NCBI GenBank assembly: GCA_023101725.1
Contig: JALJCO010010147.1
Coordinates: forward strand, 62,001 to 126,000
Reading direction: 5' to 3'
From: Atherinomorus stipes
Taxonomy: Eukaryota > Chordata > Actinopteri > Atheriniformes > Atherinidae
DNA length: 64,000 nucleotides
The translations under genes and the position numbers were made by a program. Numbering within the stretch: the stretch's first letter is position 1; each line of letters opens with the position of its first letter. Of the stretch, positions 33,100-44,240 are shown in pieces. The notes under the pieces are model-generated. The model saw nothing but the letters and a program-made list of their open reading frames with translations, did no database searches and was not told the origin of the DNA.

Positions 33100-34159
33100 A
33101 TGATTTGGATCACATTTTTCCCATTTTTGATTTGCAGCGCAGTGGGGAACAGGACCGTGGAGCAGATGCCGTTCTTTCACGGACATGTATTTGAGAACTC
33201 GTCTCCGGGCTCGCGGGTCAACGGGCTGAGCGTCCCGCTGAAGCGGCTGAACTCGCAGAGGCTGTGCGGTTCTGGGGAATCCAGCTCCGCCGCGGCGCAC
33301 TTCAAACTCCTGGGAGACGGGAGCGAGGATTTCCGCGTCTTTGCGCACCACAAGCGGGGACATATTTTACTGAAGACCTCGCGGGTTTTGGACCGGGAGC
33401 AGCGAGCGGAATACGCGCTGGGTTTGGGTTTGTGTTGCGGGCAGCGCGCGGGGCTCTCGTGGGAAGAGGGAGACGAGGCTCCGCTGGTGGCTGAGGTCGC
33501 GTCCGTCCAGGTGGACGTGCTGGACACGAACGACCACCAGCCCACCTTCTCCAGTGCCGCCGTGAAGCTGGATGTGGATGATGCCACTGCGCTCCGCACG
33601 GCCATCTACTCGTTCACGGCGCGGGACGAGGACAGCGGCAAGAACGCGGAGCTCATCTACTTCACGCGCCCCAGGAACGGGAGTTTCTACGCGGTCCCCA
33701 AAACCGGCGACATCCTGCTCGTGGACTCCATCCTCGGTTTGGATCAACCCATCAAGTTTCAAGTTTTTGCGCGGGATCGCGGGTGGCCACCGCGCACAAG
33801 CCAAAGCGTAACCGTGGAAATAAGCCCACGGCAGTGGCCGGTGGCGTCTGCGCCGCCTCAGCAGGAGCAACAAATGCTAAAATCACAAATGAATGTACAA
33901 ACACGGATGTCGAGGTCAGTGCCGGAGGCGGAGAGCCCGGTTTTCATCAGCGTGTCCGAGGACGCTGGAATCGGCTCCGTGGTGATGAACTTGAACCCGG
34001 TGAGATTCCAGTCGGCCACGTTTGAGCTGGTGGAGCCGGAAGTGGACAGCTCCCCGGTCAGCGTGAGCCGGGACAGCGGGGATATGGTTATACTGCGGAG
34101 GCTGGACCGCGAGACCGAGCCGCTGCTGGAGATCACGGTCAGAGTGCAGGATAGGAGAG
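33100..34159 (+). CDS. Atypical cadherin, first coding exon (extracellular N-terminus)
   Basis: A single exon encoding 353 codons plus one base (phase 1), starting at ATG 33100; the open frame upstream has no earlier in-frame ATG. Residues 1-16 form a hydrophobic signal peptide (MIWITFFPFLICSA). Residues about 25-150 form a divergent first cadherin repeat with LDRE (97-100) and the calcium-linker motif DTNDHQPTF (142-150). Residues 151-243 form a second repeat with DEDSGKNAEL (176-185) and FARDRGWPP (223-231). A Q-rich linker (244-277) leads to a third repeat with SEDAGIGS (286-293) and LDRE (335-338). Possible N-glycosylation sites: NRT17, NSS33, NGS193. The product would be a calcium-dependent adhesion protein at the cell surface; transmembrane and cytoplasmic parts must lie on later exons. 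Codon use is very GC-rich, unlike the flanks. Exact family is uncertain: a large atypical cadherin such as the neural-cadherin-like type III, Dachsous or FAT groups is more likely than a classical cadherin. Confidence 0.85.
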
Positions 34160-34165
34160 GTGAGC
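34160..34165 (+). other. Splice donor of the cadherin exon
   Basis: GGAGAG|GTGAGC is a strong donor and falls just after the third-repeat strand ending VRVQDRRG. Splitting the last Gly codon after its first base gives phase 1, the usual phase for exons in extracellular modules. Past it the frame meets a stop at 34201. A second GTGAGT lies at 34175 but would extend the protein with non-cadherin residues. Confidence 0.75.
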
Positions 34166-34702
34166 CAAACGCACGTGAGTGGATGCAGCGAGCCGGTGTG
34201 TGACGCTGGAGTGCGCATGCATGCTGCGCGCTGGCCGGTGGTGCAAGTGATGATAAAAACTCGCGGTAGAAACTTCCCAGAAATGTCTGGATATTCCCTC
34301 ATTCTGATCAGCTGTGGTTTCGGGTTAAATCCGCGCAGAAATATCCACGAGAAAGTGTTAAAATCGGACTTCCAGCAGTTAAAAACAAGCCAATATTCAC
34401 CAAATAATGAGCCATTAAACTGAATAACTGTGTCACATTTATTCTGGATCATGAATGCTGCAGAAAAGTCTTATTATTGTAGTGGCATCATATAGTTTTT
34501 ATTTGTGTCTGTAAGACGTTTCTCAGTCCGCTTCAGTGGGTTTTGGATCTTGCTTTGAATCCATCCACAGAAGCATGTGATGGTCGTAAAGGCGGTGATG
34601 GGGTCGGTGGGCTGCTGCTGGTCCAGCATCCTGAGGGGTCACGTGGTTAGTGTCGCTGAAGTGTGAAAACTTGCAGGAATAAAGTTGTGTTTGTGGCATC
34701 TA
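34166..34702. other. Start of putative intron 1
   Basis: No further cadherin coding sequence follows. The sequence turns AT-rich within 300 bp. No repeats recognised here. Confidence 0.5.
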
Positions 34703-34774
34703 CAGTTGTCCTCCAAATTATTCATATCCTCCAATTAAAGACCAGGCTAAATTCACAACAGCAATTCAAATAAA

Positions 34775-34955
34775 TAATAATAAAATTTATTTATAACGCA
34801 CTTTTCATTTTAAGTAAAATCTCAAAGTGCTACAGGTTAGGATCAGAGAGAAAGCATTTTAAAAATCAAGAACATTTACAACATTAAAACATTAAAAACC
34901 TTGATAAATCAAAACAGAGCATATGGAAACATATGGAAATGGAAACTAAAGAAAC
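34775..34955 (-). repeat. Teleost AAATAAATT/AAAGTGC-type repeat insertion
   Basis: AAAATTTATTTATAACGCAC followed by TTTTCATTTTAAG and GTGCTACAGGTTAGGATCAG. On the minus strand this is the tail form CTGAAAAGTGCGTTATAAAT, a widespread teleost repeat end. A related forward piece lies at 44075-44135. Confidence 0.6.
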
Positions 34956-35116
34956 TAATAATAAATAAAAATTTACAAAATTAGGTTTTATTGAAAGAAG
35001 ATATTGCTTTTGACTTTTGGTGTTAAATAATAATTTTTTAAAAAACAAACAAGCTGCATTAGACACATTAAAACACCTTTTCCATGAACAGTGGACCAAC
35101 ACACCTGTCAACAGGT

Positions 35117-35885
35117 GGAATTTTGGCTGATATCCAATATGCTAATATTTTTAAACTCATGTGACTGATAACTGATATTGATACCGATATCAAAGCTGAA
35201 AAAAACAAGTACTCATTTCATATAGCAGTTTTGTTTTCCATTTCCGACACCTTAAAAAATAAGGGTGGGAAAAATTATCGATACACTGAAACATCGCAAT
35301 ATTTTCATATGCCAATGTCAAATCGATATTTAAAAATGCAGTATCAATCTATTTTGTTTTCAAAATCTTGCGAGATTTCATCGTTCTTTTACAAAATCTC
35401 ATATTTCGTTAATTCTCGTGAGATTTTGGAACAACGATGAAACATTGCAAGATTTCGTTTGTAAAATAGATTGATACTGTGTTTAAATCTCAATATATCG
35501 GCGTATGAAAATATTGCAAAATTTTTGTGAATTCTCGCGAGATTTTGTAACAGAGCGATGAAATATTGCGAGATTTCACTAGTAAAATAGATCGATACCA
35601 TATTTTTAAATATCAATATTATATCAGCATATGAAAATATCGTGATATTTCAGTGTATCGACATTTTTTCCCACCCCTAGTCTTAGGGGTGGGAGCTTTA
35701 AGTGTAAAAAAGAAGTTTTTGAAGAACAATAAGAGTTTTTTTTTTTTTTTTTTTTACTTTAGAAACAGCAGCCTGATCAGTTAAATATCGGTTAAATATT
35801 GGTGGGGTGGCCGGCGTCCAATATTCAGTTTTAAGGCCGATGTAGGCTGATAGCGATGGGGGGACGATTATATTGTGCATCCCTA
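35117..35885 (-). mobile_element. Family C composite hAT MITE, copy 2
   Basis: Opposite orientation to copy 1. The right end GATTATATTGTGCATCCCTA is intact. The left TIR is missing, and the copy starts at GGAATTTTGGCTGATATCC. The inner inverted unit runs from GGGTGGGAAAAATTATCGAT (35263) to TATCGACATTTTTTCCCACC (35657-35676). A TCTCGCGAGA motif is at 35533-35542. A T22 run lies at 35734-35755. Confidence 0.8.
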
Positions 35886-36122
35886 ATATTAAACATTAGA
35901 GAAAACACCTGATTGCAGTGATTTTGGCCCCTTCATGTTTGTTTGCTAGTTTCATTTTTTGTGTTTTTGTTCTTGATATTTCTTTCAAACCACATTTAAA
36001 AGTCAGTGTCAGAATTTTTATAGAATTTTTATTTATTATTACTTCAGCCAGCTTCAGCTTATTTCACTGACATCTGATTATTTTCTTTAATTGGGGGGTG
36101 TGAATCATTTTGAGGACCGTGT

Positions 36123-37149
36123 GTGCCCTCGGGGCCCTGACCCGGCATCCCTCATGTATTCAGGGCTAACGGTTGAGGTGCGGTGCATCCTGGGACATTC
36201 CCAGGTGGCCCCACTCCCACGCACCCCTCCAGCCCTGCCTGCGTGGTTACAGTTGGGGTTAAACTGAGTGACATTCATCAGCTCTGATGATGATTCATGT
36301 GCTCGGATAAATTAGGGGAATGTGAATGTGTCTGCCGCTGCCAGCAGCAACAGATGCCGGGATGTCAGGGGGGAAAGCAGCGCGCGCGCGCGCAACGGCC
36401 GTCATCATAGCAGCGGGTTAATTATCACCTGCTCATCCACGGTAAGAGCAGAGAGCGCGAGCGAACGCGCAGCTACGTTGGCATTAATAAACGCAGGTGT
36501 AATGGGATGAAAAACTGGGCTAATTGACTGTGACGCTGAACGCGGAAGGCTTCAGTTCAGAAGCAGAAGCACAGTGTGTCATCCAGAGGAGGTGTGGGTC
36601 TGGAACACGCTCCGAGTCTGCCTGCATTCACGCACCACAAACACACTTGTTCCACTTAACAACGCATGAACGGAGGAGTGACCCGATCAATGTGAACTAT
36701 TGGTCTCGGTAATGTGAGCCATCCTGATGCAGAAAACAAGCGCACACACGGCTGCGGCACCCTCTGCAACAGCGGATGGAGGTGCCTTTTCTTCACAACA
36801 GCCTCCTTTAAACACACTTCTATCAGGATTAAAGGGAGACTGTTATCATAGCTGCTGGTATTGATGATTGGGTAATATTTTTCTCCATATAAATGTTATA
36901 CACTGTAAACACTGTGAAAATGTCATGCAGGGGTGAGCCAAGGATCAGATATTTGGGGGCGTTGCCCTTAATAAGAACATGTCTGGTAAAAACTGTTAAT
37001 CTCTTTCTTGTAAATTTACATAATACCAAAAATTATACTTTCAATAACTTAGTCATGGTCATAACTGAAAAACTGTGATTGAAAAAATGTTTTCAAAAGT
37101 ATTCAAACCACATTGGCCGTCCAAGCTCGTGGTCCCGAAGACGCGACTT
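36123..37149. other. Unassigned intronic sequence
   Basis: GC-richer patch near 36120-36240, a CGCGCGCGCGCGCGC run at 36380-36393, then ordinary sequence. No exon with cadherin-like residues seen. Confidence 0.45.
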
Positions 37150-37229
37150 TATCCTGTATATACGTATGTGTACATACAGTACATATACACACACGCATAT
37201 GTATATATGTATATATATATATATATATA
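37150..37229. repeat. TATA/TACA compound microsatellite
   Basis: GTATATACGTATGTGTACAT through ACACACACGCATATG to a pure TA run ending at 37229. Confidence 0.9.
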
Positions 37230-38014
37230 CTCTAAACCCTGATAAGTTGAATCTACTTAAAAAATTTGAGGAAACTGGTTGCCCTAAAAATTTTAAGGGG
37301 TGCATGATAAAAACTTGAGTGTATTTCACTCTAACCTTTAAGTTCAGTGTAGTAGGAAAATTAAGTTTCATTAATGGGAGTGACTGAATAGCATGAACTA
37401 GAATGGTTTTAGTTTACAGAACTATTTTGAACTTGAGAAATGTCAAAGTTGTAAAGTGACGAAGTAGAGGAGGGAAATGTAATTTCACTTAATTTAGATG
37501 AGATCCTTCACACAAATTAATTTCTCTAGTTTTTGCTATTATTTCAAGTCCATCTTACTTACAGTAATTACTGGATTAAAATAATCTTGCTTCATAGCAA
37601 GACATTATTATTGTTGAGTTTCAGCTGAAATTAATGTCAGTCCACAGGTGTTTCTGTCACGGTGCAGCAGCTGCTGGATAGTAGGTATTACTGTATATAC
37701 AGGAATAAAGAAACAAGTTGAGGGCAGTCACATGACACTACCAATATTGCGTATAAATCCTTCATTTTTTAATTATCTCTAATTTTGTTGTTAAAAGTAG
37801 TGAACTGCATTGTGGGAAACCTGTTCCCTTACATTTGCATTTTGCATGGTTGTGACCAAAACTTAGAAATTTGTGTCCATCAAACTTAAATTATTCACAC
37901 ATTTAACTTTTTCTACACGTTAGTGCACTCATATTTCTTAGTAATGACCTCAAACTTATTTATTTCAGTACATTTTCATCAAATAGTTTAAGTAAATCTA
38001 AAATCCGGGCTTAG

Positions 38015-38018
<4 letters not shown>
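37230..38018. mobile_element. MITE with ACTCTAARCCC ends
   Basis: Left end ACTCTAAACCCTGATAAGTT with GAATCTACTTAAAAAATTTG; right end CAAATAGTTTAAGTAAATCT with AAAATCCGGGCTTAGAGTG, its inverted partner over about 45 bp with changes. About 790 bp, no coding potential, flanked on both sides by microsatellites. Similar elements are common in teleosts. Confidence 0.75.
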
Positions 38019-38055
<37 letters not shown>

Positions 38056-38059
38056 CTTC

Positions 38060-38104
<45 letters not shown>
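38019..38104. repeat. (ATT)n and (CTAT)n microsatellites
   Basis: About 12 ATT units to 38055, then about 11 CTAT units from 38060 to 38104, directly between a MITE and a family C element. Confidence 0.97.
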
Positions 38105-38812
38105 ATGGGATGCATGATATTGGAATTTTGGCTGATATCTGATATGCCGATATTTTAAAACTCATATGGCCGACAACCAATATCGACAAGCTGAAAAAAA
38201 GCAGTCATTGCAAATAACAGTTTTGTTATCCATTTCTGATGCTTTGAAAAATAGGTTGGGAAAAATATCGTTACACTGAAATATCGCGATATTTTCATTG
38301 GCAGATAACAAATTGATATTTAAAAATGCATTATCGATCTATTTTACTTGCAAAATCTCATGGGATTTCATGAATTCTCGCAAGATTTTGGAGCATACAG
38401 TATGAAGAAATATTGCGAGATTTTGTTAGAAAAATAGATCGATACCACGTTTTCAAATGCCAGCATATCAGCATATGAAAATATCACAAATTATTCATGA
38501 ATTCTCGCGAGATTTCGTTATAGAATCATGAAATATTGCAAGATTTCATCAATAAAATGGATCAATATCGCGTTTTTAAATGTCAATATGATATCAGCAT
38601 ATAAAAATATAGCAATATTTCATTATCAATATTTTTCCCACCCTGGCCTTTTGAAGTTTTAAAGTCTGTAAAAAAGAAGTTTTTGAAGAAGAAGCTTTAG
38701 AAACAGCGGCCTGATCGGTTAAATATCGGTGGGGTAGCTGATGTCCGATACTCAGTTTCATGGCTGATGTAAGCCGATACCAATAGGGGGCCGATTATAT
38801 CGTGCATCCCAA
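38105..38812 (-). mobile_element. Family C composite hAT MITE, copy 3
   Basis: Ends TATGGGATGCATGATATTGG and ATATCGTGCATCCCA; both TIRs are present with a few changes. Inner inverted unit from GGTTGGGAAAAATATCG (38253) to CAATATTTTTCCCACC (38627-38642). TCTCGCGAGA at 38503-38512. Same orientation as copy 2. Confidence 0.8.
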
Positions 38813-39915
38813 ATAAATATTGGACGTAATGATAAACTTATTAAAAAATGATGAACCATTTTTCTTCGCTAATAATGCTAAAATACCAGGTCACAGGAAA
38901 GCAGATATGAAGAAAAATATACATAACATTGTTTCAGTCTCACAGAGCGACAGATAACCACATTATTAACCAATAAGAAGCACTAGATGAAGCATGCAAT
39001 GTCCTATTCTTATACACCTGAGCAAGAAACCAACAGCTCAGATAACAATCTGGGCCTCAGAAGCATTTTAACAATCACATTTTTTCTCATTTTCCCTCAG
39101 ATGTGGCCTTTACTGTGTAAAAAAATCTTAATGGCAGAATGAAAAAGACTTAAACCCTGATTTTATTGTTCAGACTCAACGGTCTTTACACTGAATACGT
39201 TTGTAGTCTTTCACTGCCGTCTTGAAGTGGCATTTACAGCTGAGTTCAAACGGAACAGTCTGTGCTGGCACAGAAAACAGGATTTACAAGAGGAGTCCGT
39301 GCTGCTGTCGAGGAGGTCAAACTGATTTCCCAACCGTGTGGGATGTTGCATTTAAGAGCTGTTGTATAAATCTGCTACCTGCTGACCATGCTGCACCTGT
39401 TAATAAAAATATTTCCTCTGAAACATCAACTTTTTCATTCTGAGACTGGAAAGCAGAGTTGGTCTTTATAGCTTGTTTTAACTTTCTGACCTTGTTCTTT
39501 CAAAGTTTGTTGTCTGTTCTCATCGTGCTGCCAGCCAAAAGGCAGTGACAGCTTGATGCAGTGCCTCTATTCACTGTTCATAAGTGTAGCGTAAATATTT
39601 CATAAATCTCTCTCCCAGAATAAAAGATAATGTATCAGTTGTGATGCACATGATTAGCATAGACACTGTCTACGGTACTTTGCTCAATAATTAGCAAGTT
39701 AGGGAGCAATTTTTACTTGTTTTACAACATGAGTCTAACAGACACAGAGTCAATGTTTGTATCAACGTTTCCCGTTTTAGGATGTTTTTAACTTTACTTT
39801 AGTTGTTGGCTTTTGCTATGAAATGCAATCCGATATGATCACAGTAAAATCAGATGTGTTTTTCCAACACTTAAAGAGACTAATTTAACTTGAAGCCATG
39901 TTATATAGTCTTGCC
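38813..39915. other. Unassigned intronic sequence
   Basis: No exon or repeat family recognised. Base composition is even and there are no simple repeats. Confidence 0.45.
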
Positions 39916-40075
39916 TGTACAGTGTTAAAGTAACACTGGATTTAGTGTTTTTTCAGTGTCAATTTAACACTGATGAGTTGGTTTGCCTGTAAAAGCTTGT
40001 TAGCGTTAGTGTTGGTGAACTCTGTGAGGTCTATAACACCCACAGTGTTATTTTATAATCTAACAATATGAGTGT
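39916..40075. repeat. AGTGTTAA/TTAACACT foldback repeat
   Basis: CAGTGTTAAAGTAACACTGG, CAGTGTCAATTTAACACTGA and ACAGTGTTATTTTATAATC form nested inverted words. Similar AGTGTTA repeats are common MITE ends in fish. Boundaries are unclear. Confidence 0.45.
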
Positions 40076-40424
40076 TCATTTGTCTCCATTATTCTATTTT
40101 TATTTATCATATTTGATTTAAATAATAGTTTTATTAATTATGATGATTGATTTATTAATTATGATTAATTATTAGCAAATGATACTTTCTGAACAAAGAT
40201 AAATTATACTGATGAAGAAATTAAACAAAAAATAAGATTAAAAACTTCTTTCAATCATCAGATAACTTAGGTACAGGGTAAGATTATTTACATTTATTCA
40301 GTGAAAAATGTTCAAATATAAAATGTAATAAATTTACCAAAACATAATGATCAATATCCTGCATCAAAGTACTGAAAGATACCAAAACATCATCATCATC
40401 ACAAATAGTAGCAGCATCGTCATG

Positions 40425-41217
40425 ACATCTGATAGGCTACCACCATCATGTGATACAGAAGCTAGAATCTGATAGGCTACCACCATCATGTGATTCAGAA
40501 GCTAGAATCTGATAGGCTACCACCATCATGTGATACAGAAGCTAGAATCTGATAGGCTACCACCATCATGTGATACAGAAGCTAGAATCTGATAGGCTAC
40601 CACCATCATGTGATATAGAAGCTAGAATCTGATAGGCTACCACCATCATGTGATACAGAATCTGATAGGCTACCACCATCATGTGATACAGAAGCTAGAA
40701 TCTGATAGGCTACCACCATCATGTGATACAGAAGCTAGAATCTGATAGGCTACCACCATCATGTGATACAGAAGCTAGAATCTGATAGGCTACCACCATC
40801 ATGTGATACAGAAGCTAGAATCTGATAGGCTACCACCATCATGTGATACAGAAGCTAGAATCTGATAGGCTACCACCATCATGTGATACAGAAGCTAGAA
40901 TCTGATAGGCTACCACCATCATGTGATACAGAAGCTAGAATCTGATAGGCTACCACCATCATGTGATTTAGAAGCTAGAATCTGATAGGCTACCACCATC
41001 ATGTGATACAGAATCTGATAGGCTACCACCATCATGTGATACAGAAGCTAGAATCTGATAGGCTACCACCATCATGTGACACAGAAGCTAGAATCTGATA
41101 GGCTACCACCATCATGTGATACAGAAGCTAGAATCTGATAGGCTACCACCATCATGTGATACAGAAGCTAGAATCTGATAGGCTACCGCCATCATGTGAT
41201 ACAGAAGCTAGAATCTG
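40425..41217. repeat. 40-bp minisatellite, about 20 units
   Basis: Highly homogeneous 40-bp unit containing ATCTGATAGGCTACCACCAT and CATGTGATACAGAAGCTAGA. Two units (ending near 40658 and 41011) are 33 bp because seven bases of AGCTAGA are missing. Each short unit directly follows a variant unit (GTGATATAG at 40610, GTGATTTAG at 40963), and the two pairs are 353 bp apart, equal to 8 x 40 + 33, which suggests duplication of a block inside the array. Confidence 0.97.
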
Positions 41218-41224
41218 GCAGGTT

Positions 41225-41385
41225 TTGCAGATGATTTCATCACCTAAAACTCTCAGAAGTGAAAACAAATTGCATGTTTTGTATCTTTACAGTGGTATCT
41301 TGATACCCAAAAAAGTATCAAATCTGATATTTTGTGTGAGTGGTATCGAAGTATCAACTTCATGGTATCGATATGCCCATCCCTA
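41225..41385 (-). mobile_element. hAT-type terminal fragment beside the minisatellite
   Basis: The boundary GATATGCCCATCCCTA reads TAGGGATGGGCATATC on the minus strand, a hAT-like terminus, and GTATCGAAGTATCAACTTCA with GGTATCGATAT are typical subterminal words. No opposite end was found on the far side of the minisatellite. Confidence 0.5.
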
Positions 41386-42924
41386 TTTGCTGCCACTTCC
41401 TGTGCTGGAGTGTCAAACATCACTGGAAGTGATCGTGCCACTTTCTCCCGTTACATTAGGCAAGTGGAAGCCGTTATTGATTGTGACCTCTGATTTTAAG
41501 ACACAACACTCCAAATAATACCTTGTCTGTGTTCGTGTGTTTGTGAGGTGTGAAATGGCTTAGTGTGTTTCAAGATTACAGACACATCACATATTGTTCT
41601 TATCTGGCCAAATCCCCCTCTGACCAGCACTCGCCGAGGTTATTTGTCCAATCTTGCGTTAGCCCCGGTTGCATCTGTATTTGAATTTTGCTGTTTTACC
41701 GGAGCAGGATGCAGGTTAACGCTGACTTTTAAGAGGAGGATCAGCGTAAATATTGCCTAAATGGATGGATTTTAGAGAGAAAGGGAAAAAAGCCTGAACC
41801 TTTTACGAGTCTGGTTGAGGAGAGAAGAGGATGAAACGCTTTCCCATGACCCGTTTACTGCGTCATGCTGCAAGTTTTTATTTCCGGGCTGGACAGTGGG
41901 GGGGGGGGGGGGGCGGTGTCTCAGGAGTGAGGAAGGCTGCAGCCGTTCAGTTGTTGGTGGCTTGGTTGAAGTCTTTTAATCCGTGCAGAGTGGAGAGTCC
42001 TGCTGGAGACTTGACCTCCCTCCATCTGCTCCCATTATCCCTGTAATCCCATCTCATCTCTCTCTGTCTGTCTGTGTCACACTTTCTCCCCCCGTCTCTC
42101 CCCATGCTCTCTTTCTTTCTGGTTTTTATTTTCACTCTCACTTCAGGGATTTAGTACAAGTGGTAAAAGACTGGAGAGGAGGCTTCTGACATGATTCTTG
42201 GAAGGATGAAAGTGTGTGTGAGATAACTTCCTCCTGTCTGGGTGTGTTTCTCATATTGTGCGTTGCAAACAAACAGCTCCTCTGAATCACTGTAGCTGCT
42301 CTCTGGCTGTTGGTATGTGTGCTTACGGGACGGCTGAGATTAGGATAAACCTCCAGGGCATGAATAAAAGTCATGACCAAAAGCGAGCTTTCCACAGGTT
42401 TTAACAGCAGCTCCTTTTAACGCACATCTGCTCGGCCTTTCCAGCAGGATAATACCACTCTTCTTTTTTATTGTCCCAACATGAGCATGTGTTTTAATGC
42501 ACACAGGATTTGAGTTTGATATAACAATCCTTTCATTTTCACAAGTCGGTTAATACTGTGCCAACTGCTGTAAGAACATCAAGCAAGTGGCCCATTAATT
42601 TTCCCCAAAGGTTGTTCCTCCCCCTCTGAAACAGCCAATATGAGGCTGTTTTTTATCTGCAGTAACTCCTGTTGGCACAATAATTAATGAAGGGATTCAT
42701 TTGGTTAATTAGTTAAATGATTTATTTAGTTAGTCACACAGAGGTCCTTCTTCTGTCTTCAAGGCTTCCCTTTTTGAAGAAGACGCACGCCTTGCACACC
42801 TTCTTCTGTGTCAAATTTTATTTCCCACTTCTGTCTCAATTAAGGTGCAACCATCTGTTATATTGAATTCCATTCTGCATCAAGTTTATGAAAGTTCATG
42901 AATGGAAACCTTTGGCCCGATGCA
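41386..42924. other. Unassigned intronic sequence
   Basis: Contains a G16 run (41898-41913), a CT-rich stretch (42040-42125), and from 42540 to 42730 a repeat-free part with several TAATTA-like words. No exon recognised. Confidence 0.45.
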
Positions 42925-43192
42925 GGTTTTCTCAGTTTGGTCCCATAGGGGCCGCAGTCCTGCAGGTTTTCAGGGTTTCCCTGCTCCCAACACACAGGAC
43001 TCAAATTAATGGATCCAACAAGCTATAAAATACTTTAATCCCAGAAAGAAAATTCAGCAATTAAAATTAAAAGAAAATAATTATTAAAAAATGTATGACT
43101 AATTAATTTGAGTCAGGTGTGTTGGAGCAGGGAAAAAACGAAAACCTGCAGGATAGCGGCCCCCCCATAAGACCACACTGAGCCCAGAGCTA
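42925..43192. mobile_element. Family E hAT MITE, diverged copy
   Basis: AGTCCTGCAGGTTTTCAGGG with TTTCCCTGCTCC near the left and GGAGCAGGGAAAAAACG with AAAACCTGCAGGATAGCGGC near the right form a foldback like that in 9261-9478. Terminal bases have decayed, so no TSD is readable. Confidence 0.65.
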
Positions 43193-43214
43193 TTATTGGA
43201 CTCCTTGCCATCTA

Positions 43215-43726
43215 CAGTCAACCTCAAAATTATTCATTCCCTCCAATTTACCAAAAGGCTTAATTCACAATAATTATTCAAATAACAAGAAACTAATTAT
43301 AAATAAAAATTTACAAAATTATAATTTAGTGAAATAAAATATTGTTTTTGAATTGTGGTTGGAAATAATAATAAAAAAACAAAAAACAAAAAAAACAAAA
43401 AGACACATTAGAGCATCTTTCCCCATGAACATGGACCAACATACCTGTCAACAGATGCAGACGTCTGATTGGACGTCACAGAAATCACCTGATTGCTGTG
43501 ATTGTCTGAAAGTGTTGCTCAACAACATTTTAGCTTCGGAGCCCCATCATGCTTGTTTACTTGTTTTATTTTTTGTGTGTTTGTTCTTAAATATTTCTGT
43601 TCAACTCTAGCTGAATTTTCATAGAATTTTTATATATTATTACTTTTGTCAATTTCAACTTATTTCACTGGCAGCTGATTTTTTTCCTTCTTTAATTCGA
43701 CAATATATATATTTTGAGGACAACTG
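43215..43726 (+). mobile_element. Family B mariner-like MITE, copy 4 (512 bp, uninterrupted)
   Basis: Left end CAGTCAACCTCAAAATTATT after TA; right end ATTTTGAGGACAACTG followed by TG. The best full-length copy in the window, so it sets the family length near 512 bp. Its frame from 43353 to 43610 shares about 50 residues with the frame in copy 2, as expected from DNA homology alone. Confidence 0.85.
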
Positions 43727-44074
43727 TGTGTTGTTCTAGTAAAACATTCTGCTGCCTTTAGAGTTAAAAACCCATTTAACAGAATAAAAAATAGAATGAA
43801 ATTATTCTAGAAAATATACAATTACAAAATGTCCTGTTGCAGTACAGTGAGAGCATAAAAGTAAGGACATAAGTGGTAGGGAAAAGATAAGAAATGTAAT
43901 GTAAGGGTAAGGATGGAAGCAGGAATGACCTCCTGTACCAACCAGCTGAAGACTTTTTTTATTAGGAAAGCTTTTTGTTGATTTGGTTGTGATTGCCTGG
44001 GTTTTATGATTTTATTATTTTTTCTATTTCTCTTTTACAACATGTTAATTATGTCATGTTGTATCATTTCTTCT

Positions 44075-44240
44075 CCTTCCATGTACAGCACTTTGTGATT
44101 TCTATCTGTGAAAAGCACTTTGTAAATAAATTTACTCCTTACAGTGCTACTAACTAGAGCTGGACGATTATGGAAAAAATTATAATCACGATTATTTTGA
44201 CTGATATTGAAATCACGATTAATATACACGATTATTCATT
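44075..44240 (+). repeat. AAAGCACTTTGT tail repeat followed by a hAT-like end
   Basis: 44075-44135 carries CAGCACTTTGTGATTTCTAT and GAAAAGCACTTTGTAAATAA, a widespread teleost retro-element tail. At 44155 TAGAGCTGGACGATTATGG begins a hAT-like terminus with ATCACGATTATTTT-type words. The distal end was not found. Confidence 0.5.

Larger units (their letters stand above)
34703..36122 (+). mobile_element. Family B mariner-like MITE, copy 3, with two insertions
   Basis: Begins CAGTTGTCCTCCAAATTATT after TA and ends near GTGTGAATCATTTTGAGGAC at 36117. It is interrupted twice, at 34775-34955 by an AAATTTATTTATAACGC-type repeat and at 35117-35885 by a family C composite hAT. Family B sequence resumes after each (AATAATAAATAAAAATTTAC; AACACCTGATTGCAGTGATT). 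Confidence 0.8.

Noticed and set aside
33177..34452. Several long frames antisense or out of frame over the cadherin exon
   Set aside because: They are shadows of a GC-rich exon; only the plus frame from 33100 has domain motifs, a signal peptide and a donor site.
40425..41217. Regular 40-bp repeats considered as a CRISPR array
   Set aside because: Units are contiguous with no unique spacers, and the context is vertebrate; it is a minisatellite.
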